The notes below the pieces were generated by a model that ran no database searches, had not been told where the DNA came from, and worked only from the letters and a program-made list of their open reading frames with translations. The translations under genes and the position numbers were made by a program. This document shows, one piece after another, positions 8,942-17,848 of a stretch of 64,000 nucleotides of DNA (the first letter of the stretch is position 1; each line of letters begins with the position of its first letter). The stretch lies in NCBI GenBank assembly GCA_963761975.1, contig CAVXIR010000003.1:411953-475952 (forward strand). Reading direction: 5' to 3'. This DNA is from JAMQPK01 sp963761975. GTDB taxonomy: Bacteria; Acidobacteriota; Vicinamibacteria; Vicinamibacterales; JAMQPK01.

Positions 8942-10123
8942 ATGCCAGAACTGCGAACCGAAACGATGACCGTCAACATGGGGCCGCAGCACCCCAGCAC
9001 GCACGGCGTGCTCCGGCTGGTGCTCGAGCTCGATGGAGAGACGATCGTGTCGGCCGCCCCGACGATTGGCTATTTGCACACCGGCATCGAGAAGACGACA
9101 GAACAGAAGAAATTTCAGCAGGTCATTCCACTCGTCGAGCGCATGGACTACCTGAGCGCTCAGTCGAACGCCTACGCGTACTGCCTCTCGGTCGAAAAGC
9201 TGCTTGGCCTCGAGATGCCGGATCGCGTGAAGTGGATTCGCGTGCTCCTCGCCGAGCTGCAGCGCATCAACAGCCATCTGGTGTGGCTCGGCACGCACGC
9301 GATGGAACTCGGCGCGGTGTCGGTGATGCTCTACTGCTTCCGCGAGCGCGAGCTGCTGCTCGACATCAATGAGCGCATCGCGGGGTTCCGTCTCTTTCCG
9401 AGCTACATCCGCGTCGGCGGGCTGCGCGAGGATCTGCCTCGAGGGTTTCACGAGGTGGTGACGCAGTTCCTCGACAGCTTCCCCACGAAGCTCGCCGAGT
9501 ACGAAGACCTGCTGACCAAGAACGACATCTACAAGAAACGCACGCAGGGCGTCGGCAGGCTCACGATGCAGGAATGCATTGATATGAGCCTGACCGGGCC
9601 GATCGGCCGCGCGTCGGGGTGGAACTACGACGTGCGAAAGATGTTTCCGTATGGCGGCTACGAGACGTTCGAATTCGACGTGCAGATGGGCACCGACGGT
9701 GATGTGTACGCGCGCTATCGCGTGCGTATCGCCGAGATGCGCGAAAGCGTCAAGATTAGCCGCCAGGCGCTGTCCCGAATATCGCCGACGGGGGTGTTCG
9801 CTGCGGATGCTCCGACGGTTGTGCCGCCGCCGAAGGATCGCGTGTACACCGAGATGGAGGCGCTCATTCAGCACTTCCTGATCTATTCACAGGGCTTTTC
9901 TGTACCTGCCGGCGAGGCGTACGTCGCGGTGGAAGGTCCGCGCGGCGAACAGGGCTTCTACGTCGTATCCGATGGGACGAACCGGCCGTGGCGCGTGAAG
10001 GCGCGCTCGCCGTCACTGCTCGCGTGCCAGGCGCTGCCGAAGATGATCATCGGAGGCCTCATCGCCGACGTCATCGCGGTCATCGGTTCGATAGATGTCG
10101 TTATGGGCGACGTTGATAGGTAG
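8942..10123 (+). CDS. nuoD: NADH-quinone oxidoreductase subunit D
   Basis: NuoD (49-kDa subunit) forms the quinone-reduction cavity with NuoB. The 393-residue product begins with VNMGPQHPSTHGVLRLVLEL, has GYLHTGIEKTTE, RINSHLVWLGTHAMELGAV and ends with GSIDVVMGDVDR, all typical, including the His in HGVLR near the quinone headgroup. It follows gmhA by 39 bases. The length is normal. Confidence 0.96.
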   Translation: MPELRTETMTVNMGPQHPSTHGVLRLVLELDGETIVSAAPTIGYLHTGIEKTTEQKKFQQVIPLVERMDYLSAQSNAYAYCLSVEKLLGLEMPDRVKWIRVLLAELQRINSHLVWLGTHAMELGAVSVMLYCFRERELLLDINERIAGFRLFPSYIRVGGLREDLPRGFHEVVTQFLDSFPTKLAEYEDLLTKNDIYKKRTQGVGRLTMQECIDMSLTGPIGRASGWNYDVRKMFPYGGYETFEFDVQMGTDGDVYARYRVRIAEMRESVKISRQALSRISPTGVFAADAPTVVPPPKDRVYTEMEALIQHFLIYSQGFSVPAGEAYVAVEGPRGEQGFYVVSDGTNRPWRVKARSPSLLACQALPKMIIGGLIADVIAVIGSIDVVMGDVDR

Positions 10124-10299
10124 GTGCGGTGGGTGCGGTAGGTGCGACGGGTGCGTCAGGTGCGATGGGTGCGATGGGTGCGTCGGGTGCGTTGGGCTTG
10201 TCCACCGTCTTGTCCGCCGTAGCGATATGCGAAGTGACCGCGAAGGCGGAAGCGATATGCGAAGTGGGCGCGAAGGTGGATGCGCCAGGTGCGCAAGGC
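10124..10299. repeat. GGTGCG word array and direct repeats between nuoD and nuoE
   Basis: From about 10125 to 10200 the sequence is a degenerate run of GGTGCG/GGGTGCG words. It is followed by two copies of AGCGATATGCGAAGTG about 30 bases apart (near 10220 and 10250). A forward frame through it would encode a Gly-Ala-rich collagen-like peptide, but this is a by-product of the repeat and I do not call it a gene. Confidence 0.65.
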
Positions 10300-10371
10300 G
10301 CGAGCGGCGCGGGGCGATGGGGCCCCCGCAAGCGAGCGCCGAGGAGCGGGTGTTGGGGCCCCGCGACAAAA
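10300..10371 (+). repeat. GGGGCCCC leader repeat upstream of nuoE
   Basis: This is a near-identical copy of the repeat upstream of nuoC (7711-7779), with two GGGGCCCC cores, ending at the start codon of nuoE. Confidence 0.75.
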
Positions 10372-10372
10372 A

Positions 10373-11029
10373 ATGACATTCCATCCGAAGATTGATTATC
10401 GGGAACTGCACCGGTCGAAGCGGCAGATGCCGGTCGACGATGGGAAGTCCTTTGCGTATACGACGGAAAACCGTGAGCGCATCGAGGTGATCGCGAAGAG
10501 GTATCCGGAGAATCCGACCGGTCGCCGTTCGGCGATCCTGCCGGCCCTGTATCTGGTGCAACGGCAGATTGGCTACATCTCACTCAGCGCGATTCAACAT
10601 GTCGCGGTGGTGATTGGATGCACGTCGGCCGATGTGGAAGACGTCGTGTCGTTCTACACGATGTTCTATACGCGACCGGTCGGCAAGTTCGTCGTACAGG
10701 TGTGCCGCACGCTGCCGTGTGCGTTACGTGGCGCCGAGCGTGTGACCGAGGAGCTGATGGATACGCTCGGCATCGAGCCAAACGGCACTGATCCATCGGG
10801 CACGTTCACGCTGATGGAAGTGGAGTGTCTTGGCGCGTGCGATCGCGCACCGCTCGTGATGGTCAACGACGGCTGGCACGAGTGCCTCGCTCCCGAATCG
10901 GCGAGGAAGCTCGTAGACGATTTGCGTGCCCGCGGTGAGGACGCGCTCACGGGATGCCACCATCAGGCGCCGGATCGTGTGAACCGTGAACCCGGAACCA
11001 AGAACCAGAACCCAGAACCCAGAACCTAG
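10373..11029 (+). CDS. nuoE: NADH-quinone oxidoreductase subunit E
   Basis: NuoE (24-kDa subunit) has a thioredoxin-like fold that binds a [2Fe-2S] cluster and supports NADH oxidation by NuoF. The cluster ligands are seen as CRTLPC and CLGAC, and the N-terminal helical part carries RRSAILPALYLVQRQIGYIS. The ATG at 10373 gives 218 residues. The last 15 residues or so (NREPGTKNQNPEPRT) are encoded by a CCAGAACC word array of the kind that fills other gaps, so the original stop seems to have been lost and the tail extended. nuoF follows after 3 bases. Confidence 0.95.
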   Translation: MTFHPKIDYRELHRSKRQMPVDDGKSFAYTTENRERIEVIAKRYPENPTGRRSAILPALYLVQRQIGYISLSAIQHVAVVIGCTSADVEDVVSFYTMFYTRPVGKFVVQVCRTLPCALRGAERVTEELMDTLGIEPNGTDPSGTFTLMEVECLGACDRAPLVMVNDGWHECLAPESARKLVDDLRARGEDALTGCHHQAPDRVNREPGTKNQNPEPRT

Positions 11030-11032
11030 AAC

Positions 11033-12334
11033 ATGGAACCGGTCCTTACTCGATTCGTTCGCGAACCCCATTCCTACGCGCTCGACTTCTACCTGGGAGA
11101 CGAGGGCTATGAGGGGCTGCGCAAAGCCCTTGCGATGAAGCCCGAGCAGGTTGTGGATCTCGTCAAGGCATCTGGTCTGAAGGGGCGCGGTGGCGCCGGA
11201 TTTCCAGCGGGCATGAAGTGGCAGTTCGTCGTAAAGGACACGCCGAAGGCGAAATACATCGTCTGCAATGCTGACGAGAGCGAGCCCGGCACGTTCAAGG
11301 ATCACCTGCTGATGGAGCGCAACCCGCACCTTCTCTTTGAGGGCTGCCTGATTGCGTGTCATGCCATCGGTGCGAAGGTTGCTTACATCTACATTCGCGG
11401 GGAGTTCTTGCACGTTCAGGAAGTCATGGAGCGCCAGCTCGAAGAGGCCTACGCCAGGGGCTATGCCGGAAAGAACGTGATGGGCCTCGGCTTCGATTGC
11501 GACATCTACATTCATCGCGGTGCAGGCGCGTACGAAGCCGGTGAAGAGACGGCGCTTCTCGAATCACTCGAGGGCAAGCGCGCCCAGCCTCGGCTGAAGC
11601 CGCCTTTTCCTGCGAGCGCCGGTCTCTACGGATCGCCGACCGCCGTCAACAACGTCGAGACGCTGTGCAACGTGCCCGCGATTTTGCGCAACGGCGCCGA
11701 GTGGTACGCGGCGCTCGGCCCGGAAAAAAATGGCGGGCCGAAGCTGTTTTGCATCAGCGGCCACGTGCAGAAGCCAGGTGTCTACGAAGCGTCGATGAAG
11801 ATCTCGCTGCGCGAGCTCATCTTTGACGTGGCCGGCGGCATTCGCGACGGCCGTCAGCTGAAGGCTGTGATCCCCGGCGGATCGTCGGTGCCGATTCTGC
11901 TGCCGCATCAACTCGATGTCGAAGCGAGTTTTGACGGCATTGCGAAGGCGGGGTCGCTGCTTGGCTCTGCGGGCATCATCGTGCTCGACGACACCACATG
12001 TATGGTCTGGCTGGCTGAGAACCTTCTGCGGTTCTATCGCCACGAGTCGTGCGGCAAGTGCACGCCGTGCCGCGAAGGCACGCAATGGGTGCTGAACATC
12101 CTCGAGAAGATCGAGCGCGGCGAAGGCGAGATGAAGGATCTCACGCTGCTGGAGAACGTGGCGGGGTTGATTGCCGGCAAAACGCTGTGCGCCTTTGGCG
12201 ATGCCGCGGCCACGCCCGCGCTGACGACGCTCAAGAATTTCAGGGCCGAGTATGAGGACCATGTGCGCGAGGGACGCTGCACGGTTCCAGCGCCCTGGCG
12301 GCGCCGTCATGCCGCGCCGGTAGGATCGCATTGA
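11033..12334 (+). CDS. nuoF: NADH-quinone oxidoreductase subunit F
   Basis: NuoF binds FMN and NADH and one [4Fe-4S] cluster and is the electron entry point of complex I. The 433-residue product shows GLKGRGGAGFPAGMKW, CNADESEPGTFKDH, the acidic GAGAYEAGEETALLESLEG and the cluster motif ESCGKCTPCREGT. It is followed 12 bases later by nuoH. The usual next gene, nuoG, is missing, so the electron path beyond NuoF must rely on a subunit encoded elsewhere. Confidence 0.96.
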   Translation: MEPVLTRFVREPHSYALDFYLGDEGYEGLRKALAMKPEQVVDLVKASGLKGRGGAGFPAGMKWQFVVKDTPKAKYIVCNADESEPGTFKDHLLMERNPHLLFEGCLIACHAIGAKVAYIYIRGEFLHVQEVMERQLEEAYARGYAGKNVMGLGFDCDIYIHRGAGAYEAGEETALLESLEGKRAQPRLKPPFPASAGLYGSPTAVNNVETLCNVPAILRNGAEWYAALGPEKNGGPKLFCISGHVQKPGVYEASMKISLRELIFDVAGGIRDGRQLKAVIPGGSSVPILLPHQLDVEASFDGIAKAGSLLGSAGIIVLDDTTCMVWLAENLLRFYRHESCGKCTPCREGTQWVLNILEKIERGEGEMKDLTLLENVAGLIAGKTLCAFGDAAATPALTTLKNFRAEYEDHVREGRCTVPAPWRRRHAAPVGSH

Positions 12335-12346
12335 CGCCATGAACTA

Positions 12347-13375
12347 ATGCTTACACCAATCGCCATCGCGCAACTGGCCATCCTGCTATTCGTGTTCGTC
12401 GTGCTCTTGAGCGCGGCGGCCGGCATGGTGTACATGGAGCGCAAAGTGGCGGCCAGGATTCAGCAGCGGATGGGCCCCACGCTCGTCGGCCCGTACGGCC
12501 TGCTGCAGCCACTGGCCGACATCATCAAGCTTGCGATGAAAGAGGACACGCGGCCGAAAGCCGCCGATCCGATCCTCTTCGCGCTCGCGCCGATCATCTC
12601 CGCGGCGGCCGCATTCACGGCGTTTGCGGTCGTGCCGTTTGGTGCCGAAACCGACCTCTTCGGACTTCTCGACCAGCCTGTCCCGCTGCAGGTGGCCGAT
12701 GTCAATGTCGCAATTTTGTGGGTGTTCGCCGTCACCTCGATGGGCGTCTACGGCATCGTGCTCGCCGGCTGGAGCTCGAACAGCAAGTACTCGCTGCTTG
12801 GCGCACTGCGCTCGTCGGCGCAAATGATCAGCTACGAACTTTCGTACGGCATCGCGCTGGCAGCCGTAATTGTGCTCGCCAGCTCGATGTCGATTCGCGA
12901 GATCGTCAACGCACAGGCCGACACATGGTTCGGGATTATTCCCCGGTGGTTCGTGTTCCTCCAGCCGATCGGATTTTTCGTCTTCATGACCGCGGGGGTC
13001 GCCGAAACGAACCGCGCGCCGTTCGATTTTCCCGAAGCCGAGCAGGAGCTCGTCGCCGGTTATCACACTGAGTACAGCAGCATGAGCTTCGCCATGTTCT
13101 TTCTGGCGGAGTACATCAACATGGTGACCGTCTCGGCAATCGCCACCAACTTGTACCTGGGCGGCTGGCACGGGCCGCTCCTGCCGGAATGGCTCGGATG
13201 GATCTGGTTCCTGTTGAAGGTCGGTTTCCTGCTGTTCTTCTACGTGTGGATGCGATGGACGCTGCCGCGCTATCGCTACGATCAGTTGATGGCCTTCGGC
13301 TGGAAGTTTCTGCTGCCGCTATCGGTGGTCAACCTGCTCGCCACCGCCGCCGGAGTGCTCTACTTTGGCTTCTAA
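12347..13375 (+). CDS. nuoH: NADH-quinone oxidoreductase subunit H
   Basis: NuoH is the membrane subunit that forms the quinone channel floor. The 342-residue product has about eight hydrophobic helices and the signatures ERKVAARIQQRMGPTLVGPYGLLQ, AETNRAPFDFPEAEQELVAGYHTEYSS (in part) and WVR-like WMRWTLPRYRYDQLM. nuoI, which normally follows, is absent; nuoJ overlaps the 3' end by 11 bases. Confidence 0.96.
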   Translation: MLTPIAIAQLAILLFVFVVLLSAAAGMVYMERKVAARIQQRMGPTLVGPYGLLQPLADIIKLAMKEDTRPKAADPILFALAPIISAAAAFTAFAVVPFGAETDLFGLLDQPVPLQVADVNVAILWVFAVTSMGVYGIVLAGWSSNSKYSLLGALRSSAQMISYELSYGIALAAVIVLASSMSIREIVNAQADTWFGIIPRWFVFLQPIGFFVFMTAGVAETNRAPFDFPEAEQELVAGYHTEYSSMSFAMFFLAEYINMVTVSAIATNLYLGGWHGPLLPEWLGWIWFLLKVGFLLFFYVWMRWTLPRYRYDQLMAFGWKFLLPLSVVNLLATAAGVLYFGF

Positions 13376-13940
13376 TCTGATTCTCTTTTACGTGTTTGCG
13401 GCAATTACTGCGGGAGCGACGCTGCTCGTCGTCTTGCAGTCGAATCCCGTGTACAGCGTGTTGCTTCTGATCGGATCGTTTATCGGCCTCGCTGGTTTGT
13501 ATGTGCTGCTCGAGGCGCCGTTCGTCGCCGTCATTCAGATCATCGTGTACGCCGGCGCGATCATGGTCCTGTTCCTCTTCGTCGTGATGCTGCTGAACGC
13601 GCCTCGCGAGGAGCTGACTGCAACGGCCCTGCTCGAATCGGGGACGACTCGTCTGGTGGGCGGGGTGCTCGCGATTGCGTTTGCGGCCGAGCTGGTGTGG
13701 GCGCTGAACCGGTCGAGTGCGCTGGCCGCAGCGGACACTTACGACAGCCGTCGATCGTTCTCGGTCCCTGAAATCGGTCACCGGCTGTTTCAGGAATACG
13801 CGTTCGCATTCGAGGCGACTTCGATTCTCATTCTGGTCGCCATGCTGGGCGCGGTGATACTGGCCGGTCGCCATCTGTCGGAAAGGGTCCGCTCAGGACG
13901 TCCCGAGCATGTCGAGGGGCGCCAGCCTCACGATGGCTGA
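13365..13940 (+). CDS. nuoJ: NADH-quinone oxidoreductase subunit J
   Basis: NuoJ is an antiporter-like accessory membrane subunit of complex I. The 191-residue product has five hydrophobic helices and the conserved segment FVAVIQIIVYAGAIMVLFLFVVMLL, with the pi-bulge helix typical of the family. The start is a TTG inside the end of nuoH (11-base overlap), consistent with translational coupling. The C-terminus is hydrophilic and overlaps the nuoK start. Confidence 0.93.
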   Translation: MASNLILFYVFAAITAGATLLVVLQSNPVYSVLLLIGSFIGLAGLYVLLEAPFVAVIQIIVYAGAIMVLFLFVVMLLNAPREELTATALLESGTTRLVGGVLAIAFAAELVWALNRSSALAAADTYDSRRSFSVPEIGHRLFQEYAFAFEATSILILVAMLGAVILAGRHLSERVRSGRPEHVEGRQPHDG

Positions 13941-14235
13941 GCTCAACCACTACCTCATTCTCTCCGGCGTGCTGTTTGCCATCGGGACGGCCGGTGTCCT
14001 GCTTCGACGCAACCTCATCACCGTGCTTCTGTCGATCGAAGTGATGCTGAACGCGGTCAACCTGTCGTTCATCGCCTTTGGCTATTTTCGCGGGTCCTCT
14101 GACGGGCAAATCATCGTGTTCTTCGTCATTACCGTCGCCGCGGCCGAAGCCGTAGTTGGGCTGGCCCTGGTCATTTCGCTGTTCAGGCACGTCGAAACGC
14201 TCAATCCAGACGCGTTCCGGCAGTTGAGAGGGTAG
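13933..14235 (+). CDS. nuoK: NADH-quinone oxidoreductase subunit K
   Basis: NuoK is a three-helix membrane subunit related to MrpC, with buried glutamates in the proton path (LLSIEVMLNAVNL and AAAEAVVGLAL). I chose ATG at 13933, giving 100 residues, the usual family length; an upstream in-frame start at 13909 would add eight residues that do not resemble the family. The start overlaps the last 8 bases of nuoJ. Confidence 0.95.
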   Translation: MAELNHYLILSGVLFAIGTAGVLLRRNLITVLLSIEVMLNAVNLSFIAFGYFRGSSDGQIIVFFVITVAAAEAVVGLALVISLFRHVETLNPDAFRQLRG

Positions 14236-14241
14236 CCGGCG

Positions 14242-16290
14242 ATGCTTCTCTGGATTGCCCTTCTGCCGTTCATCGGGTTTCTCATTAACCTTGTCGGTGC
14301 ACGGAAGCTGCCCAAAAGAGTGATTGGCGCCGTCGCGTCACTCGTCATGCTCGCGGCGTTCGGCGTGTCGGTCGTGGCGGTCGGCCAGCTGTCGTCGCTG
14401 CCTGCGGAAGCGCGTGAAATCTCCCAGACGATCTTCACGTGGATCGGGTCGGCCGATTTTCAGGTACCGCTCGGTCTTCGGCTCGACCCGTTGTCGGCGT
14501 TGATGATTCTCGTCGTGACCGGCATCGGCTTCCTGATTCACGTCTACTCCATCGCTTACATGATCGAGGAAGAGTCGCACGAGTACGCGCGCTACTTCGC
14601 CTACCTGAATCTCTTCGCCGCGTTCATGTTGCTGCTCGTGCTCGGCGACAACTTCCTCGTGCTCTTCATCGGTTGGGAGGGTGTGGGCCTCTGCTCGTAC
14701 CTGCTCATCGGGTTCTGGTACAAGAAACGGGTTGCGGCGGATGCCGGCAAGAAGGCGTTCATCGTCAACCGCATCGGCGACGTGGCGTTCGTCCTTGGCG
14801 TCCTGCTGGCGTTTACGCAGTTCGGCACGGTGAACTTCGAGGAGTTGAACAGCGTGATGGCCGCATTGCCGGCCGAAACCACCTTCGGCGTCATCTCGGC
14901 GATTGCGCTTCTCCTGTTCATCGGCGCGACCGGAAAATCAGCGCAGATTCCTCTGTATGTCTGGTTGCCGGACGCGATGGAAGGTCCGACACCGGTGTCG
15001 GCGCTCATTCATGCCGCCACGATGGTGACGGCCGGCGTGTATCTGATAGGCCGCAACGCTGTGCTGTTCGCGCACGCGCCGGAAGTGCTGACGATCATCG
15101 CGGTCATCGGCACGGCGACGGCGTTGTGGGCGGGCGCCATCGGCATGGTACAGAACGACATCAAGCGCGTGCTCGCGTACTCGACGGTCTCGCAGCTCGG
15201 CTACATGTTCATGGCCATGGGCGTCGGCGCGTACGCGGCCGGCATCTTCCACCTGTTTACGCACGCGTTTTTCAAAGCGCTGCTGTTTCTCGGTTCGGGC
15301 GCCGTCATTCACGCGCTCGCCGGCGAGCAGGATCTGCGCCGCATGGGCGGGCTGAAGGCGAAACTGCCGGTCACCTACTGGACGTTCCTCATCGGCGCGC
15401 TTGCGATTGCGGGGATGCCCGGGCTTGCGGGCTTTTTCAGCAAGGACGAAATTCTCTATCGCACGTTTGCCGCCGGTCACCCCGTTTTATGGACGGTCGG
15501 TGCGATTACGTCGCTGATGACCGCGTTTTACATGTTCCGCCTCGTGTTCATGGCGTTCCATGGCGAGCGCCGGGAAGCCGGGACTGAAGGCTTAGACCAT
15601 CAGCCGTCGCGACCACACTTCAACCCTGCCGAATTTGCGGCTTCACTGGGTCTCGACTTTGCGGTGGCACCGAGCTTTCCGGCTGCGTCGCAGGCTTCGG
15701 CCGCGGACCACGCGGCGCACCTGCACGATGCGCCGCGCTCGATGGCGATCCCGCTGGTCGTGCTGGCCATCGGTTCAGTCGTGGCTGGTTACCTGAACGT
15801 GCCTGCAGGTCTCGGCGGTTCGGCGTTTCTCGAGCATTTTCTCGAGCCGAGCCTGCGCGTACCCGCGATGGCAGGCGCGCACGCCGTTGCCGAGCATGCC
15901 GATCACACGCTCGAGATCGTTCTGATGATCGTGTCGTCTTTGATTGCGGTAGGCGGCATCGCGATCGCCTGGTTCCTGTATCAGAGACGGCCGGACATTC
16001 CGAACGCGCTGGCCGCGAAGTTCCCAGAGGCGTATGCATTCCTCGTGCACAAGGCCTATATCGATGAGCTCTACGACGCCGTCTTCGTGCAGCCCATCAA
16101 GGCGCTGTCTGCAAACGTGCTGTGGAAGGCGGATGTGAGGCTCATCGACGGCGCCGTCAACGGCACCGGCCGCATCGTTGTCGGGGCCGGGTCGCTCGCG
16201 CGGCGGATTCAGACCGGCTCTGTGCGGCTGTATGCCGTATCAGTATTGCTTGGAGCCGTCATGATCGTCGGCTACTACTTGTGGAGTTGA
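14242..16290 (+). CDS. nuoL: NADH-quinone oxidoreductase subunit L
   Basis: NuoL is the distal antiporter-like proton pump of complex I, with the long lateral helix at its C-terminus. The 682-residue product shows GWEGVGLCSYLLIGFWY, GATGKSAQIPLYVWLPDAMEG, PTPVSALIHAATMVTAGVYL and the discontinuous helices of the Mrp family. It ends with a hydrophobic segment (LYAVSVLLGAVMIVGYYLW) that anchors the lateral helix. It starts 6 bases after nuoK. Confidence 0.96.
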   Translation: MLLWIALLPFIGFLINLVGARKLPKRVIGAVASLVMLAAFGVSVVAVGQLSSLPAEAREISQTIFTWIGSADFQVPLGLRLDPLSALMILVVTGIGFLIHVYSIAYMIEEESHEYARYFAYLNLFAAFMLLLVLGDNFLVLFIGWEGVGLCSYLLIGFWYKKRVAADAGKKAFIVNRIGDVAFVLGVLLAFTQFGTVNFEELNSVMAALPAETTFGVISAIALLLFIGATGKSAQIPLYVWLPDAMEGPTPVSALIHAATMVTAGVYLIGRNAVLFAHAPEVLTIIAVIGTATALWAGAIGMVQNDIKRVLAYSTVSQLGYMFMAMGVGAYAAGIFHLFTHAFFKALLFLGSGAVIHALAGEQDLRRMGGLKAKLPVTYWTFLIGALAIAGMPGLAGFFSKDEILYRTFAAGHPVLWTVGAITSLMTAFYMFRLVFMAFHGERREAGTEGLDHQPSRPHFNPAEFAASLGLDFAVAPSFPAASQASAADHAAHLHDAPRSMAIPLVVLAIGSVVAGYLNVPAGLGGSAFLEHFLEPSLRVPAMAGAHAVAEHADHTLEIVLMIVSSLIAVGGIAIAWFLYQRRPDIPNALAAKFPEAYAFLVHKAYIDELYDAVFVQPIKALSANVLWKADVRLIDGAVNGTGRIVVGAGSLARRIQTGSVRLYAVSVLLGAVMIVGYYLWS

Positions 16291-16294
16291 TGGC

Positions 16295-17848
16295 TTGCCC
16301 TTACTGACCCTGCTCGTGGTCGCCCCGTTGGCCGGATTGACGGTCATCGCGGCGATTGGCCGCGAGCGCGACGCGCTCATTCATCGCCTCGCGCTCGTGA
16401 CGTCGCTCGTCGTGTTCGCGCTCACGCTTGTGCTGTGGGCGCGGTTCGATGCCGGATCGGCGGACTTTCAGTTCGTCGAGCGACACGCCTGGATTCCGTC
16501 GTTCGGCATCGCGTACATCGTCGGCGTCGACGGCATCAGCCTCTTTCTCATCGTGCTCACCGGCTTTCTCACGCCCCTCGCGCTTCTGTCGTCGTGGGAA
16601 TCAATCCACGCGCACGTCAAAGCGTTCGCCATGTTCGTGCTGGCGCTCGAGGCGGCGATGATCGGCGTATTTGTGGCCCTCGATCTCTTCCTGTTCTATG
16701 TGTTCTGGGACGCGATGCTCGTTCCGATGTATTTCCTCATCGGCATCTGGGGCTACGACAACCGCGTGTACGCCGCCATCAAGTTCATGCTCTACACGAT
16801 TGCCGGCAGCGTGCTGATGCTCGTGGCAATCCTTGCGCTGGGGTACTATCACGGACTCGCGGGCGGCACCGGTGTTCCGAGCTTCGACCTTGTGAGACTC
16901 TACGCGCTCGAAATTCCTCGCGGGTTGCAGTTCTGGGGTTTCCTCGCGTTCGCAGTCGCATTTGCGATCAAGGTGCCCTTGTTTCCGTTCCACACCTGGC
17001 TGCCGGATGCGCACGTGCAGGCGCCGACCGCTGGTTCCGTGATTCTGGCAGGCGTGCTGCTGAAGATGGGCACGTACGGCCTGGTGCGGTTCGCGTTTCC
17101 GCTCTTTCCCGATGCGGCGCTGTTCTTTGCGCCGTACCTCGGCATCGCGGCGGTCATCGGCATCATCTATGGCGCGCTCGTTGCGATGGTCCAGCCCGAC
17201 TTGAAGAAGCTCGTTGCCTATTCGAGCGTGAGCCATCTGGGGTTCGTGGCGCTCGGCATTTCGGCGATGAACATCCAGGGGGTGCAGGGCGCGGTCTACC
17301 AGATGCTGGCGCACGGCGTCAGCACCGGAGCGCTCTTCCTCATCGTCGGCATGCTGTCGGACCGACGTCACACGCGGCTGATTGAGGAGTTCGGCGGACT
17401 CAAACAGGTGCTGCCGAAATTCTCATCGGCATTTCTCGTCGTGACACTTGCCTCGATCGGGTTGCCTGGCCTGAACGGCTTCGTCGGCGAACTGCTGATT
17501 CTGGTGGGTGCGTTTCGTTGGGATCCCCGCCTGGCTGTGTTCGCCGCAACTGGCGTCCTGCTGTCGGCCGTGTACATGCTGTGGATGTTCCAGCGCGTGA
17601 ACTACGGACCGGTGACCCAAGAAGCGAACGCATCGTTGCCGGACCTGACGATGCGCGAGCGCTTCACGTTGTGGCCGGCTGTGGCGGTGATAATCGTGAT
17701 GGGCGTCTTTCCGATGGTATTTTTGAGGCCGATGGAGCCCGCGGTGGCACGACTGATCGATCAAGTGCGGCGGAACCAGTCTCAGACCGTCCGGGCGCCC
17801 GGCGCCACGGTGCCAGAAGCCCGGAGACTGGAGCCGGACGTCCGATGA
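16295..17848 (+). CDS. nuoM: NADH-quinone oxidoreductase subunit M
   Basis: NuoM is the middle antiporter-like proton pump. The 517-residue product carries FYVFWDAMLVPMYFLIGIWG, KVPLFPFHTWLPDAHVQAPT and SSVSHLGFVALGISAMN, with the key Glu (DAML region) and Lys residues of the proton channel. The start is TTG at 16295, 4 bases after nuoL, and the stop overlaps the nuoN start (ATGA). Confidence 0.96.
   Translation: MPLLTLLVVAPLAGLTVIAAIGRERDALIHRLALVTSLVVFALTLVLWARFDAGSADFQFVERHAWIPSFGIAYIVGVDGISLFLIVLTGFLTPLALLSSWESIHAHVKAFAMFVLALEAAMIGVFVALDLFLFYVFWDAMLVPMYFLIGIWGYDNRVYAAIKFMLYTIAGSVLMLVAILALGYYHGLAGGTGVPSFDLVRLYALEIPRGLQFWGFLAFAVAFAIKVPLFPFHTWLPDAHVQAPTAGSVILAGVLLKMGTYGLVRFAFPLFPDAALFFAPYLGIAAVIGIIYGALVAMVQPDLKKLVAYSSVSHLGFVALGISAMNIQGVQGAVYQMLAHGVSTGALFLIVGMLSDRRHTRLIEEFGGLKQVLPKFSSAFLVVTLASIGLPGLNGFVGELLILVGAFRWDPRLAVFAATGVLLSAVYMLWMFQRVNYGPVTQEANASLPDLTMRERFTLWPAVAVIIVMGVFPMVFLRPMEPAVARLIDQVRRNQSQTVRAPGATVPEARRLEPDVR

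Noticed and set aside
8708..9874. A 388-codon minus-strand open frame opposite nuoD
   Set aside because: Antisense shadow of nuoD, whose full family signature is on the plus strand.
10129..10395. A Gly-Ala-Ser collagen-like peptide upstream of nuoE
   Set aside because: The frame is a direct translation of a GGTGCG word array and the adjacent repeat, with no ribosome site and overlapping nuoE in another frame.
12334..12347. A possible hidden nuoG between nuoF and nuoH
   Set aside because: The gap is only 12 bases and neither flanking gene is truncated, so nuoG is truly absent at this locus as assembled.
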